This document shows, in pieces, positions 43,929-51,925 of a DNA stretch of 64,000 nucleotides. Each line of letters begins with the position of its first letter. Within the stretch, counting starts at the first letter, position 1. The position numbers and the translations under genes were made by a program. The stretch lies in the NCBI RefSeq assembly GCF_000969835.1, contig NZ_KQ033914.1, positions 195,909-259,908 of the forward strand. The letters are read 5' to 3'. The notes under the pieces are model-generated. The model saw nothing but the letters and a program-made list of their open reading frames with translations, did no database searches and was not told the origin of the DNA. The stretch is from Parabacteroides goldsteinii DSM 19448 = WAL 12034. GTDB lineage: Bacteria > Bacteroidota > Bacteroidia > Bacteroidales > Tannerellaceae.

Positions 43929-45783
43929 AATAACATATATTTTATTAGTGGCATTATTTGCTTTTATTCCGGAATACATTTATTCGGCGGATTTGTGGGT
44001 CGAGGCTGAAGGATTCGATAATAAAGGTGGTTGGGTTGTTGACCAGCAGTTTATGGATCAGATGGGATCCAGTTATTTGATGGCTCATGGTATGGGACAA
44101 CCGGTTGAAGATGCGGAGACTGAAATTAATTTTGATAAGACAGGAGTCTATCATGTATATGTACGCACATATAATTGGACATCGCCCTGGTATAATGGAG
44201 AGGGACCGGGCAAATTTCGGTTGAAATTGAACGGAGAAACCTTTTCTGCCGTATTAGGAGTTACGGGTGACCGATGGATGTGGCAGAAAGCTGGCATTGT
44301 AGAAGTAAAACAGAAGAAGAATAGACTAGCCTTGCACGATTTGAGTGGTTTCAATGGACGTTGTGATGCCATCTATTTTACAATGGATGAGAATGATATT
44401 CCGGCGGCAGATGTAAAAACTTTATCTGAAATGCGGTATCGGAAATTGAATTTGACAAAGAAAACACCTTCTGCGGAAAAGTTTGATTTTGTGGTTGTAG
44501 GAGGAGGAATTGCAGGTATGAGCGCAGCCATTTCTGCTGCTCGCTTAGGATGTAAGGTCGCTTTGGTCCATGATCGCCCGGTTTTGGGGGGAAATAATAG
44601 TTCGGAAGTCAGAGTTCATCTGGGAGGTCGTATAGAGGCGGGTCCTTATACGGCTTTAGGTAGTTTGCAAAAAGAGTTTGGCCCTTTGAAAGGAGGTAAT
44701 GCCCAACCTGGGAATTATTATGAAGATGAAAAAAAAATGAATGCGATTAAGCAGGAAAAGAATATAACTTTGTATGCTTCTTGCAGGGCATTTGATGTGG
44801 AGACGAAAGATAGCCGGATTACCAAAGTTTTCATACGTAATATTGAAACGAATCAGGAAATGGTTCTTACTGCTCCGCTATTTGCAGATTGTACGGGAGA
44901 TGCCAACCTCGGATTTATGGCTTCTGCAGAATATCGTTCCGGTCGGGAGGCTAGGTCTGAATATAATGAACCGACCGCTCCTGTGCAGGCTGATAAAATG
45001 ACGATGGGGGCATCGGTACAATGGTATTCAGAAGAAGATTCACAGAGTTCGATTTTCCCTGATTTTAATTATGGTGTGGAATTTAATGAAAAGAGTGCCG
45101 AAAAGGTGATGATGGGAGAATGGACCTGGGAAACCGGAATGAATAAGGATCAGGTAAATGACGCGGAATATATTCGCGATTATGGGTTATTGGTTGTATA
45201 CTCAAACTGGTCTTTCCTTAAAAATTCCTATTCATTAAAGGAAAAGTATACTAACCGTTCATTGAAATGGGTTGCTTATATTGCCGGAAAAAGAGAGTCA
45301 CGTCGTTTGATCGGTGATCATATTTTAACGGAGAATGATTTGGTTGATTTTGTGAAATATCCGGACGCAACAGGATCTACTACCTGGACGATTGATTTGC
45401 ATTATCCGGATCCGGATAATACAGCCCATTTTCCGGGAAAGGAGTTTAAATCTATTTGTGAAATGAAAAAGATACACCCTTATCCGGTTCCCTATCGTTG
45501 TCTTTATTCGAGGAATATTGATAATTTGTTTATGGCGGGGCGTAACATCAGTGTTACTCATGTCGCGCTGGGAACGGTTCGGGTGATGAGAACTACCGGT
45601 ATATTAGGAGAAGTGATCGGAATGGCGGCCTCTTTATGTAAACAGAATGGGGTTTCTCCTCGCGCTATCTATCCGTCGTATTTTGACAAGTTGAAGGTGC
45701 TGATGGAAAAAGGTATTTCTAAATCGGAGCTTCCTAATAATCAAATGTACAATCAAGGGGAAACATTGGGTCCGAAAAAATAG
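43921..45783 (+). CDS. Secreted FAD-dependent oxidoreductase with N-terminal carbohydrate-binding-like domain
   Basis: The 620-residue protein has a signal peptide (about 1-22), a beta-rich N-terminal region of about 140 residues (DLWVEAEGFDNKGGWVVDQQ, GVYHVYVRTYNW) resembling golvesin/CBM-like domains, then an FAD-binding fold (PF12831-like) from GGGIAG at residues 194-199, LADCTGD-like LFADCTGDANLGFM, and RNIDNLFMAGRNISVTHVAL, the FAD C-terminal motif. The substrate is unknown; homologues are common in Bacteroidales PULs. Its location in the middle of a sugar-degradation operon suggests sugar or uronate oxidation, an inference. It is translationally coupled to the gene before by an eight-base overlap. 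Confidence 0.85.
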   Translation: MNRITYILLVALFAFIPEYIYSADLWVEAEGFDNKGGWVVDQQFMDQMGSSYLMAHGMGQPVEDAETEINFDKTGVYHVYVRTYNWTSPWYNGEGPGKFRLKLNGETFSAVLGVTGDRWMWQKAGIVEVKQKKNRLALHDLSGFNGRCDAIYFTMDENDIPAADVKTLSEMRYRKLNLTKKTPSAEKFDFVVVGGGIAGMSAAISAARLGCKVALVHDRPVLGGNNSSEVRVHLGGRIEAGPYTALGSLQKEFGPLKGGNAQPGNYYEDEKKMNAIKQEKNITLYASCRAFDVETKDSRITKVFIRNIETNQEMVLTAPLFADCTGDANLGFMASAEYRSGREARSEYNEPTAPVQADKMTMGASVQWYSEEDSQSSIFPDFNYGVEFNEKSAEKVMMGEWTWETGMNKDQVNDAEYIRDYGLLVVYSNWSFLKNSYSLKEKYTNRSLKWVAYIAGKRESRRLIGDHILTENDLVDFVKYPDATGSTTWTIDLHYPDPDNTAHFPGKEFKSICEMKKIHPYPVPYRCLYSRNIDNLFMAGRNISVTHVALGTVRVMRTTGILGEVIGMAASLCKQNGVSPRAIYPSYFDKLKVLMEKGISKSELPNNQMYNQGETLGPKK

Positions 45784-45789
45784 AACAAG

Positions 45790-47172
45790 ATGAAGACATT
45801 ATGGGTGATCCTTTTGTGTTTGTTTTCTTTTTCCGTCGTAGCTGAAGAAAAGTTGTATGAAGTCTCGACTCAGAGATATACATATTACTCCGGAGCGTTG
45901 GGTAGATTTGATCTGGAAATTGATCTGCCCCGGTGCGATAAAAAGCAAAGTCCATATATGATTTATATACATGGTGGCGGATGGCAGCATGGAGATATGG
46001 GGGTTTTTAAAAAGCATTCCATTTATATGGCGGAAAGAGGCATTGCAGGTGTTCGGATCTCTTATCCTTTGATGGATCAGGGCGGTACACTAGGACGTGT
46101 AATGGATTTGATTGAAAAGTCTGTATTATTTATCAGAAAGCATGAGGAAGAATGGAAGTTGGACTCATCTTGCTACGGTTTTTGCGGCGCTTCGGCCGGT
46201 GCGCATTTAGCAGCATTGGCAGCCATGAAAATACCTGGATGCAGACTTTGGGTAGGTATGGCCGGGACTTATAATTTGTTGGAAACGAGAGAGGGTGATT
46301 TTCCTGTACCTGTAGTACAAAAAAGGTTTATTCAGGTGATAGACTCGCTGGACTTGCGTCAGGCTTCTGCTATGTTTAATATTCCGGATAGGAATATTCC
46401 TGCTAGTCTCTTGATGCATGGGATGAAAGATAATGTTATTGATTATAATCAATCGGTAAATTTTGCGACAGCGTTGGAAAGTAAAGGCGGGATAGTGGAA
46501 ACTAAATTATATGAGAATGTCGATCATGGAATAAATTCCCGGACAAACGAAACATTGTTTAATCGTGTTTCTGACGATATGTACACTTTTTGTAAGGATA
46601 TATTTTCCCGTAAGCGGATTGCTTGTGTGGGGAATAGCATCACATACGGGTATTTAACAAATTCGGTTGAAGAAACATATCCTTATAAATTGCAGAAAAT
46701 GCTGGGAGATAGTGTTGAGGTACGCAACTTCGGAGTACCGGGTGCAGCTGTGCAGTTTGATAAATTTACTACTTATTTGAAGACGGAGGCATACAAAGAT
46801 TTGAAATTATTCAGACCGGAAGTAATCATTGTGAAATTGGGAACTAATGATTCGAGACCGGATGAATGGGTAAATGAAGATTTTTTTTATGCAGATTATC
46901 TCAGGTTGGTCCGGAGAATGAAAAGTATTTCAGATCAAGTATATCTTTGTTATCCGATATTGCCGTATGGATTTAAATGGCAACAGCGTGATGACATTTT
47001 GCGCAATAAAGTAATGAAGCTGATTAAGCGGGTTTCAGAAGAGGAACAATTGCCGGTGATTAATTTGTATCGGGAGGAGATGAGAGATAGCGTTAATTAT
47101 TACCCGGACGGTATTCATCCGACTTCAAACGGGTATGATATAATAGCAAAGATTATTTATGACAATTTATAG
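45790..47172 (+). CDS. Double-esterase fusion: alpha/beta hydrolase plus SGNH/GDSL hydrolase
   Basis: The 460-residue secreted protein has a signal peptide (about 1-18) and two catalytic domains. Residues about 30-270 are an alpha/beta hydrolase with the oxyanion motif HGGGW (61-65), the nucleophile elbow GASAG (Ser135) and His246 in NVDHG, like bifunctional carbohydrate esterases of the BD-FAE group. Residues about 275-460 are an SGNH hydrolase with block I GNSITYG (Ser283), GTND (351-354) and DGIHP (Asp440, His443). Both probably remove acyl groups, such as acetyl or feruloyl, from plant or host glycan. It lies six bases after the oxidoreductase gene. Confidence 0.88.
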   Translation: MKTLWVILLCLFSFSVVAEEKLYEVSTQRYTYYSGALGRFDLEIDLPRCDKKQSPYMIYIHGGGWQHGDMGVFKKHSIYMAERGIAGVRISYPLMDQGGTLGRVMDLIEKSVLFIRKHEEEWKLDSSCYGFCGASAGAHLAALAAMKIPGCRLWVGMAGTYNLLETREGDFPVPVVQKRFIQVIDSLDLRQASAMFNIPDRNIPASLLMHGMKDNVIDYNQSVNFATALESKGGIVETKLYENVDHGINSRTNETLFNRVSDDMYTFCKDIFSRKRIACVGNSITYGYLTNSVEETYPYKLQKMLGDSVEVRNFGVPGAAVQFDKFTTYLKTEAYKDLKLFRPEVIIVKLGTNDSRPDEWVNEDFFYADYLRLVRRMKSISDQVYLCYPILPYGFKWQQRDDILRNKVMKLIKRVSEEEQLPVINLYREEMRDSVNYYPDGIHPTSNGYDIIAKIIYDNL

Positions 47173-47182
47173 TACATAGGAT

Positions 47183-50100
47183 ATGTTTTTACAAAGTAAA
47201 GTTTGGATTCGTGTTTTGGGAGTATTGATGTTCGCTTTGATGAACATTGGACATATGAAGGGGGTGGAGTATTCCCTTTTGTCTCCGGATGGAAAGTTGG
47301 AAGTCCGGTTTGTTCGGACGGATAAGGGAACTTTTGAATATAAGTTTTCGATGGGGAATAAGTTGGTTATAGACTCTTCTCCAATCGGATATTACATGAC
47401 AAATGGAAACAAAATACCTGGAAATGACTGGATAATAGCAAATCATAGCAAAAGAATGTCTAAATCTGTCTGGAAACCAGTATGGGGAAAAAGAGAGGTG
47501 GTGCCGGATGTTTTTAATGAATTGTCATTAGAATTGGCGCCACAGTCGGGGAGCGAAAAAACTAAACTATCGTTTGTCGTTCGGTTATATAATGACGGAC
47601 TTGCTTTCCGTTATGAATTTCCGGAAAAACAAGTAGATATCCAGTCTGAATTGACAGGGTTTTGTTTTGTAGCTGATTATACAGCCTGGTCCTATAATGG
47701 GGAAAATGCCAATATTGGTCCGGAAAAACTCTCGGATATTGATGGTATAAGACGTCCGGTTGTGCTTTTGGAAGTTGATCCGAAATGCTATGTGGCTATT
47801 CATGAAGCTGATTTACGGGCGGGAAATCCTTTGCGGTTAATCTCCGGAAAAGGGGATCAGAGTTTTATGATAGAATCGTCTCCTGTGACTTTGTCCGAGG
47901 AAAATTGTTCTCCCTGGCGTGTTGTAATGGCTGGTGATAAATTGGGTACTTTAGTCGATTCGCACATTATTGAATTGTTAAATCCTGAACCTCAGATGGA
48001 CTTCTCATGGGTCAAACCGGGTGTTTATGTTTGGGATTGGCGTATTGATGGTGCGATTGTTGAAGATTTTACTTATTCGATGACATATCCTTCCTGGGTA
48101 CGTATGGTTGATTTTGCTTCGAAGCAAGGTTTTAAAGGGTTGGTATTGGATGCGAACTGGTATGGACCGGAGCATGAGAGTGAATCAGATCCGATGAAAG
48201 GAGGCCAGGCGCAGGATGTCCGAAAAATTATTCAGTATGCGAAAAGTAGAGGTGTAGGCATCTGGTTATACTTGAATGATGTTGGAGGACGTAATTTCCC
48301 GATCAGTGAGACATTAAAGTTGTATCACGATTGGGGCGCCGTGGGGGTAAAATATGGATTTATGAAAGGCTCCGAGCAGGAGAAAAATATTCGTACCAGA
48401 ATGATTACTGAACTGTGTGCCCGAAATCAGTTATTGGTAGACTTCCATGATGGGCCTGTTCATCCTTATGGACAAATGCGGACCTGGCCTAATGCCATTA
48501 CGAGGGAATATTGTCATGCTCAGTTGGATGCCCATCGGGTTTTTGTTCCGTCTACATTCGTAACATCTGTTTTTGTGAATATGTTGGCCGGTCCGATCGA
48601 CATGAATAATGGCATGTTTGATTTAAGACAAGGGCCGACAACAAGAGTAGATGAAAACCAGCCGGTCCCCTCGACTGTCGTGTCGGAAGCAGCCCGGACA
48701 TTGGTGACTTTTTCAGGAGCAACGATTCTTCCTGACATTCCGGAATATTATGAAAAGTATCCGGAGTTACTTTCCTTTATCTCTGCTCAGCAGATGCCCT
48801 GGAAAGAGAGTAGGACGTTGGATGGTAAAGTCGGTGAATATATTGTTATGATGCGTCAGACTGATAATGTTTATCTGGTTGGGGCTGTGACGAATGAATC
48901 GGCAAGAGAATTGGAGATCCCCTTGTCTTTTTTACCACGTGGACAATATGAGCTAATGTTAGTTCAGGATGGTGTTGATGCGCATTATTTGAACAATAGA
49001 GAATCTTATCAGGTGTCTAATCAAATTGCGACAACTAACGATAAAATTAAAGTCAGACTTGCTGCAGGTGGTGGTGCGTGCCTTTTGTTGAGAAAGCAAC
49101 TTCCGGATTGTTTAGCGTTAAGGAATGGGTTATATTGGACTAATAAAAAGATACAAGAGAAAAAACCGCTGACGATAGCCTTTTTGGGAGGAAGCATAAC
49201 ACAAGCTTCTGGCTATCGGGTACAATTTGAAGATTGGTTTAAAAAATCTTACCCGGATGTCCTTTTATCGACTATAAATGCAGGTATCGGTGGTACAGGT
49301 TCAGATTTGGGAGTTGTTAGAATGGACAGTGATGTCTTAGCTAAAAATCCAGACTTGGTTTTTGTCGAATTTGCAGTGAATGATTCACAAACTGATTCAT
49401 TAGAGATTGTACGTTCTATGGAAGGGATAGTAAGGAAAATCCGAAATCATTCAGATCACGTAGATATTTGTTTTTTGTATACGACAAATAAGCCACAGGA
49501 AAATGTGATTTTGAATGGAGATCATTGGCGTTCATCCCGCATAATGGAGCAGATAGCTCAATATTATGGTATTCCGTCTGTTTCTTTTGATTTCGCTGTT
49601 GCAAAACTACTAAGAGATAATAAGTTAGTGATGCATGCTTTACGGGATATGGATTATGGAGAGAAAATACGTTTTACGGAGGATGGTACACATCCTGGTT
49701 CAGACGGACATGCTGTTTATACGGAAACTCTATGCAATTCGTTTCAGCAAATGGTGAAAGGGACCCCAATGGTTCAGAAAATGAAAGTCCCGTTTTGCGA
49801 AACGAATTATGAAAAAGCTAAAATGTATGATGTAAAAAAGGAATGGCTTTCAGAAGGATGGGAGAAAAAAGACGGAAGTGATCCTTTTGTCAAGCCTTTT
49901 AGGGAACATTTCTCTTATGTCGCTTCAACTGAGAAAAGTGGAGAGACTCTTCAATTTCGTTTTAAAGGTACAAGAGTCGGATTGTTTGATATTATGGGTC
50001 TTAGAGGAGCTCGTATAAAAGTTTATATTGATGGAAAGCTAATAAAAGACACGCGTAGATTTGATAAATATTGTACCTATAACAGGATGAATTATTTTTG

Positions 50101-50269
50101 GATGCCTGAACTACCGTATGGTGAGCATTCTGTTATAATAGAAGCGGACTGTACCCCTTTTGATAAAATGGATATTTTGCAAACAGAGAAAAAAATGAAT
50201 ATTGAAGAACTAAATAAATATGAGGTATTGATTGGTAAAATATTATGTGTTGGGAGTATATTGGAATAG
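47183..50269 (+). CDS. GH97 glycoside hydrolase fused to SGNH esterase
   Basis: The 1028-residue protein has a signal segment (about 1-27), a GH97 enzyme in residues about 30-640 (SPDGKLEVRF, NDGLAFRYEFP, FVPSTFVTSVFVNMLAGPID), an SGNH domain at about 660-860 (GGSITQ with Ser671, AVND 731-734, DGTHP with Asp834 and His837) and a C-terminal beta-sandwich-like tail. GH97 enzymes cut alpha-glucosidic or alpha-galactosidic bonds. The retaining-enzyme aspartate (VDFM) is Gly392 here (KYGFM), as in inverting members. However, the position of the inverting base Glu looks like Asp423 in VDFHDGP, so the mechanism is uncertain. A GH97-SGNH fusion is unusual. It is the last gene of the PUL. Confidence 0.85.
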   Translation: MFLQSKVWIRVLGVLMFALMNIGHMKGVEYSLLSPDGKLEVRFVRTDKGTFEYKFSMGNKLVIDSSPIGYYMTNGNKIPGNDWIIANHSKRMSKSVWKPVWGKREVVPDVFNELSLELAPQSGSEKTKLSFVVRLYNDGLAFRYEFPEKQVDIQSELTGFCFVADYTAWSYNGENANIGPEKLSDIDGIRRPVVLLEVDPKCYVAIHEADLRAGNPLRLISGKGDQSFMIESSPVTLSEENCSPWRVVMAGDKLGTLVDSHIIELLNPEPQMDFSWVKPGVYVWDWRIDGAIVEDFTYSMTYPSWVRMVDFASKQGFKGLVLDANWYGPEHESESDPMKGGQAQDVRKIIQYAKSRGVGIWLYLNDVGGRNFPISETLKLYHDWGAVGVKYGFMKGSEQEKNIRTRMITELCARNQLLVDFHDGPVHPYGQMRTWPNAITREYCHAQLDAHRVFVPSTFVTSVFVNMLAGPIDMNNGMFDLRQGPTTRVDENQPVPSTVVSEAARTLVTFSGATILPDIPEYYEKYPELLSFISAQQMPWKESRTLDGKVGEYIVMMRQTDNVYLVGAVTNESARELEIPLSFLPRGQYELMLVQDGVDAHYLNNRESYQVSNQIATTNDKIKVRLAAGGGACLLLRKQLPDCLALRNGLYWTNKKIQEKKPLTIAFLGGSITQASGYRVQFEDWFKKSYPDVLLSTINAGIGGTGSDLGVVRMDSDVLAKNPDLVFVEFAVNDSQTDSLEIVRSMEGIVRKIRNHSDHVDICFLYTTNKPQENVILNGDHWRSSRIMEQIAQYYGIPSVSFDFAVAKLLRDNKLVMHALRDMDYGEKIRFTEDGTHPGSDGHAVYTETLCNSFQQMVKGTPMVQKMKVPFCETNYEKAKMYDVKKEWLSEGWEKKDGSDPFVKPFREHFSYVASTEKSGETLQFRFKGTRVGLFDIMGLRGARIKVYIDGKLIKDTRRFDKYCTYNRMNYFWMPELPYGEHSVIIEADCTPFDKMDILQTEKKMNIEELNKYEVLIGKILCVGSILE

Positions 50270-50367
50270 AGTTGGTCTCTTAATTGACGAGAACAAATGT
50301 AATAATATACAGAAAGTGTTACGCCTCATACCGATTCCGCCGGATAAACAGGTTTCGTTATATATAT

Positions 50368-50436
50368 GTTGAGCAAAAATGCTTTTTGAATTGTTCTATT
50401 CTCATAAAGAAATGATAATTTTGTATTCGTAAAAAC
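50368..50436. repeat. 69-bp direct repeat, right copy, flanking the PUL
   Basis: It matches 34442-34510 at 66 of 69 positions. It carries the -7 box TAATTTTG (50416-50423) upstream of the M48 protease gene and ends four bases before that gene's first ATG. Confidence 0.9.
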
Positions 50437-50439
50437 TAA

Positions 50440-51249
50440 ATGAGAGAGATGAAAAAGATTACAGGTTTATTGATGGCGATGCTTCTGATGCTGAGTGCGT
50501 GCGGGAGTGTGCCTTTGACAGGGAGAAAGCAGGTGCTGCTGGTTTCCGATCAGGAGGTATTGTCCTCCAGCTTAACGCAATATAGCGATTATATGAAATC
50601 AGCCACAAAGTCGTCGGATAAGAATGAGAGTGCGATGGTGACCCGTGTGGGGAAGAAGATTGCCGCAGCAACGGAGGCTTATCTGAAAGCGAACGGAATG
50701 GAAAGCGAGATTAAGAATTTCCAGTGGGAGTTCAATCTGGTGAAAGATAACCAGATAAATGCTTTTTGTATGCCGGGCGGAAAGATTGTGGTTTACGAAG
50801 GTTTGATGTCGCTGGTATCGTCGGATGACGAACTGGCCGTAGTGGTTGGTCACGAAGTAGCGCATGCGGTGGCAAAACATAGTAACGAACGAATGAGCCA
50901 GCAGCTGATGGCACAATACGGAGCCGCCATCTTGGGACAGGCTGTAAGCAATAAGAGTGCGGCAGTCCAGACGGTTGCCAATACGGTTTATGGTGTGGGT
51001 GCGCAGTATGGTGTCATGCTTCCTTTCTCACGCAAACATGAATCGGAAGCGGATTATATGGGATTGGTATTTATGACGATGGCTGGATATAATCCCGATG
51101 TAGCGGTAAATTTCTGGCAAAAGATGTCTGCCGGAAAAAGCGGTTCGACTCCGGAGTTCATGAGCACTCACCCAAGTGATGCCACCCGTATCGCAGAGAT
51201 ACAGCGGGCGTTGCCGGAGATTAAGGCGAAGTATAAAACAGGAAAATGA
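50440..51249 (+). CDS. M48-family metallopeptidase lipoprotein
   Basis: The 269-residue protein has a lipoprotein signal (MKKITGLLMAMLLMLSAC, Cys near residue 21) and an M48 zinc peptidase domain with HEVAH at 138-142 and a downstream ESEADYMGLVFM motif, the third zinc ligand. It resembles the E. coli LoiP/YggG-BepA group of envelope quality-control proteases. The start could be the ATG at 50440 or the one at 50449, which gives the more typical MKK lipoprotein signal. It follows the right-hand repeat, whose promoter probably drives it. Confidence 0.95.
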   Translation: MREMKKITGLLMAMLLMLSACGSVPLTGRKQVLLVSDQEVLSSSLTQYSDYMKSATKSSDKNESAMVTRVGKKIAAATEAYLKANGMESEIKNFQWEFNLVKDNQINAFCMPGGKIVVYEGLMSLVSSDDELAVVVGHEVAHAVAKHSNERMSQQLMAQYGAAILGQAVSNKSAAVQTVANTVYGVGAQYGVMLPFSRKHESEADYMGLVFMTMAGYNPDVAVNFWQKMSAGKSGSTPEFMSTHPSDATRIAEIQRALPEIKAKYKTGK

Positions 51250-51253
51250 TAAT

Positions 51254-51296
51254 AAATGGAGTTGTATTAAAACCGAATTTTGATACAACTCCATTT
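51254..51296. terminator. Terminator between the M48 gene and the toxin remnant
   Basis: AAATGGAGTTGTAT at 51254-51267 pairs with ATACAACTCCATTT at 51283-51296, a 14-bp perfect stem. Confidence 0.7.
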
Positions 51297-51304
51297 GATA
51301 AGTT

Positions 51305-51628
51305 TTATTTACGTTCTTTTATTTCGCTTTGAAGTTGTTTGGGATTACGTCGGCAATCCCAAAGCATGTGGATATAAATATATTTATCGTGAACGGTATA
51401 AATTATTTTAATGTGCCCCGAGACTAGTGAACGGTAAGAGAGTTGATCGACGTCACTCAGACAGGTTTCACAGAATCCCAGAAAAGGATGTAAACAGAGC
51501 AAATGATATATGTCATGATGAAGTGTGTCGCGGACTTTTTGAGCTGTTTTAACTCCAAAAGCATCCCGGTAATAGTATATAATCTGATCAAAATCGTTTG
51601 ATGCAAACGGATGCTATATGATTTTCAT
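51305..51628 (-). pseudogene. RelE/ParE-family toxin with a stop at codon 5
   Basis: The frame 51628-51305 reads as a complete 107-residue RelE/ParE-type toxin except for TAG at codon 5 (forward CTA at 51614-51616), where homologues have Trp (M-K-I-I-W-H-P). The rest is intact: DFDQIIYYYRDAFGVKTAQK, DIYHLLCLHPFLGF, SYRSLVSGHIKIIYTVHDKY and IHMLWDCRRNPKQL. ParE/RelE toxins block gyrase or cleave ribosome-bound mRNA. The antitoxin gene is four bases upstream. A single G-to-A change explains the stop. An internal restart would give only about 65 residues. Confidence 0.85.
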
Positions 51629-51632
51629 ACTA

Positions 51633-51884
51633 TTATATAATATCTTTCATTCGCTGTTCCATCTCTTCACCGCTGATACCTATTCCGGCAATAGCATCCT
51701 TACCAGTGATAGCCAATCGCTGACGAACCTCTTCGAGGGTATATTCACACGGACTTGCCTCTTCTTTGTTACTCCGGAGCTTACTTAGATATTTGCGAAG
51801 TTTTCCGATGGTTTCACTATTTTCGATATTTAATATCTCACGAACCAATTCCGCTTTGCTGGCTTCAAGTTCTATTGTTGTCAT
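51633..51884 (-). CDS. Antitoxin of a type II toxin-antitoxin pair
   Basis: The 83-residue protein begins MTTIELEASKAELVREILNI and ends in an acidic, charged stretch (GISGEEMEQRMKDII). This is the layout of small RelB/ParD-type antitoxins whose N-terminus binds DNA and C-terminus covers the toxin. It is the first gene, four bases before the toxin frame. It appears intact while its toxin carries an early stop. The family was not pinned to one named group. Confidence 0.75.
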   Translation of the reverse strand: MTTIELEASKAELVREILNIENSETIGKLRKYLSKLRSNKEEASPCEYTLEEVRQRLAITGKDAIAGIGISGEEMEQRMKDII

Positions 51885-51925
51885 AAGTGACTCCTTTCTA
51901 TTAATTTACGTGCAAATATAAGTAT

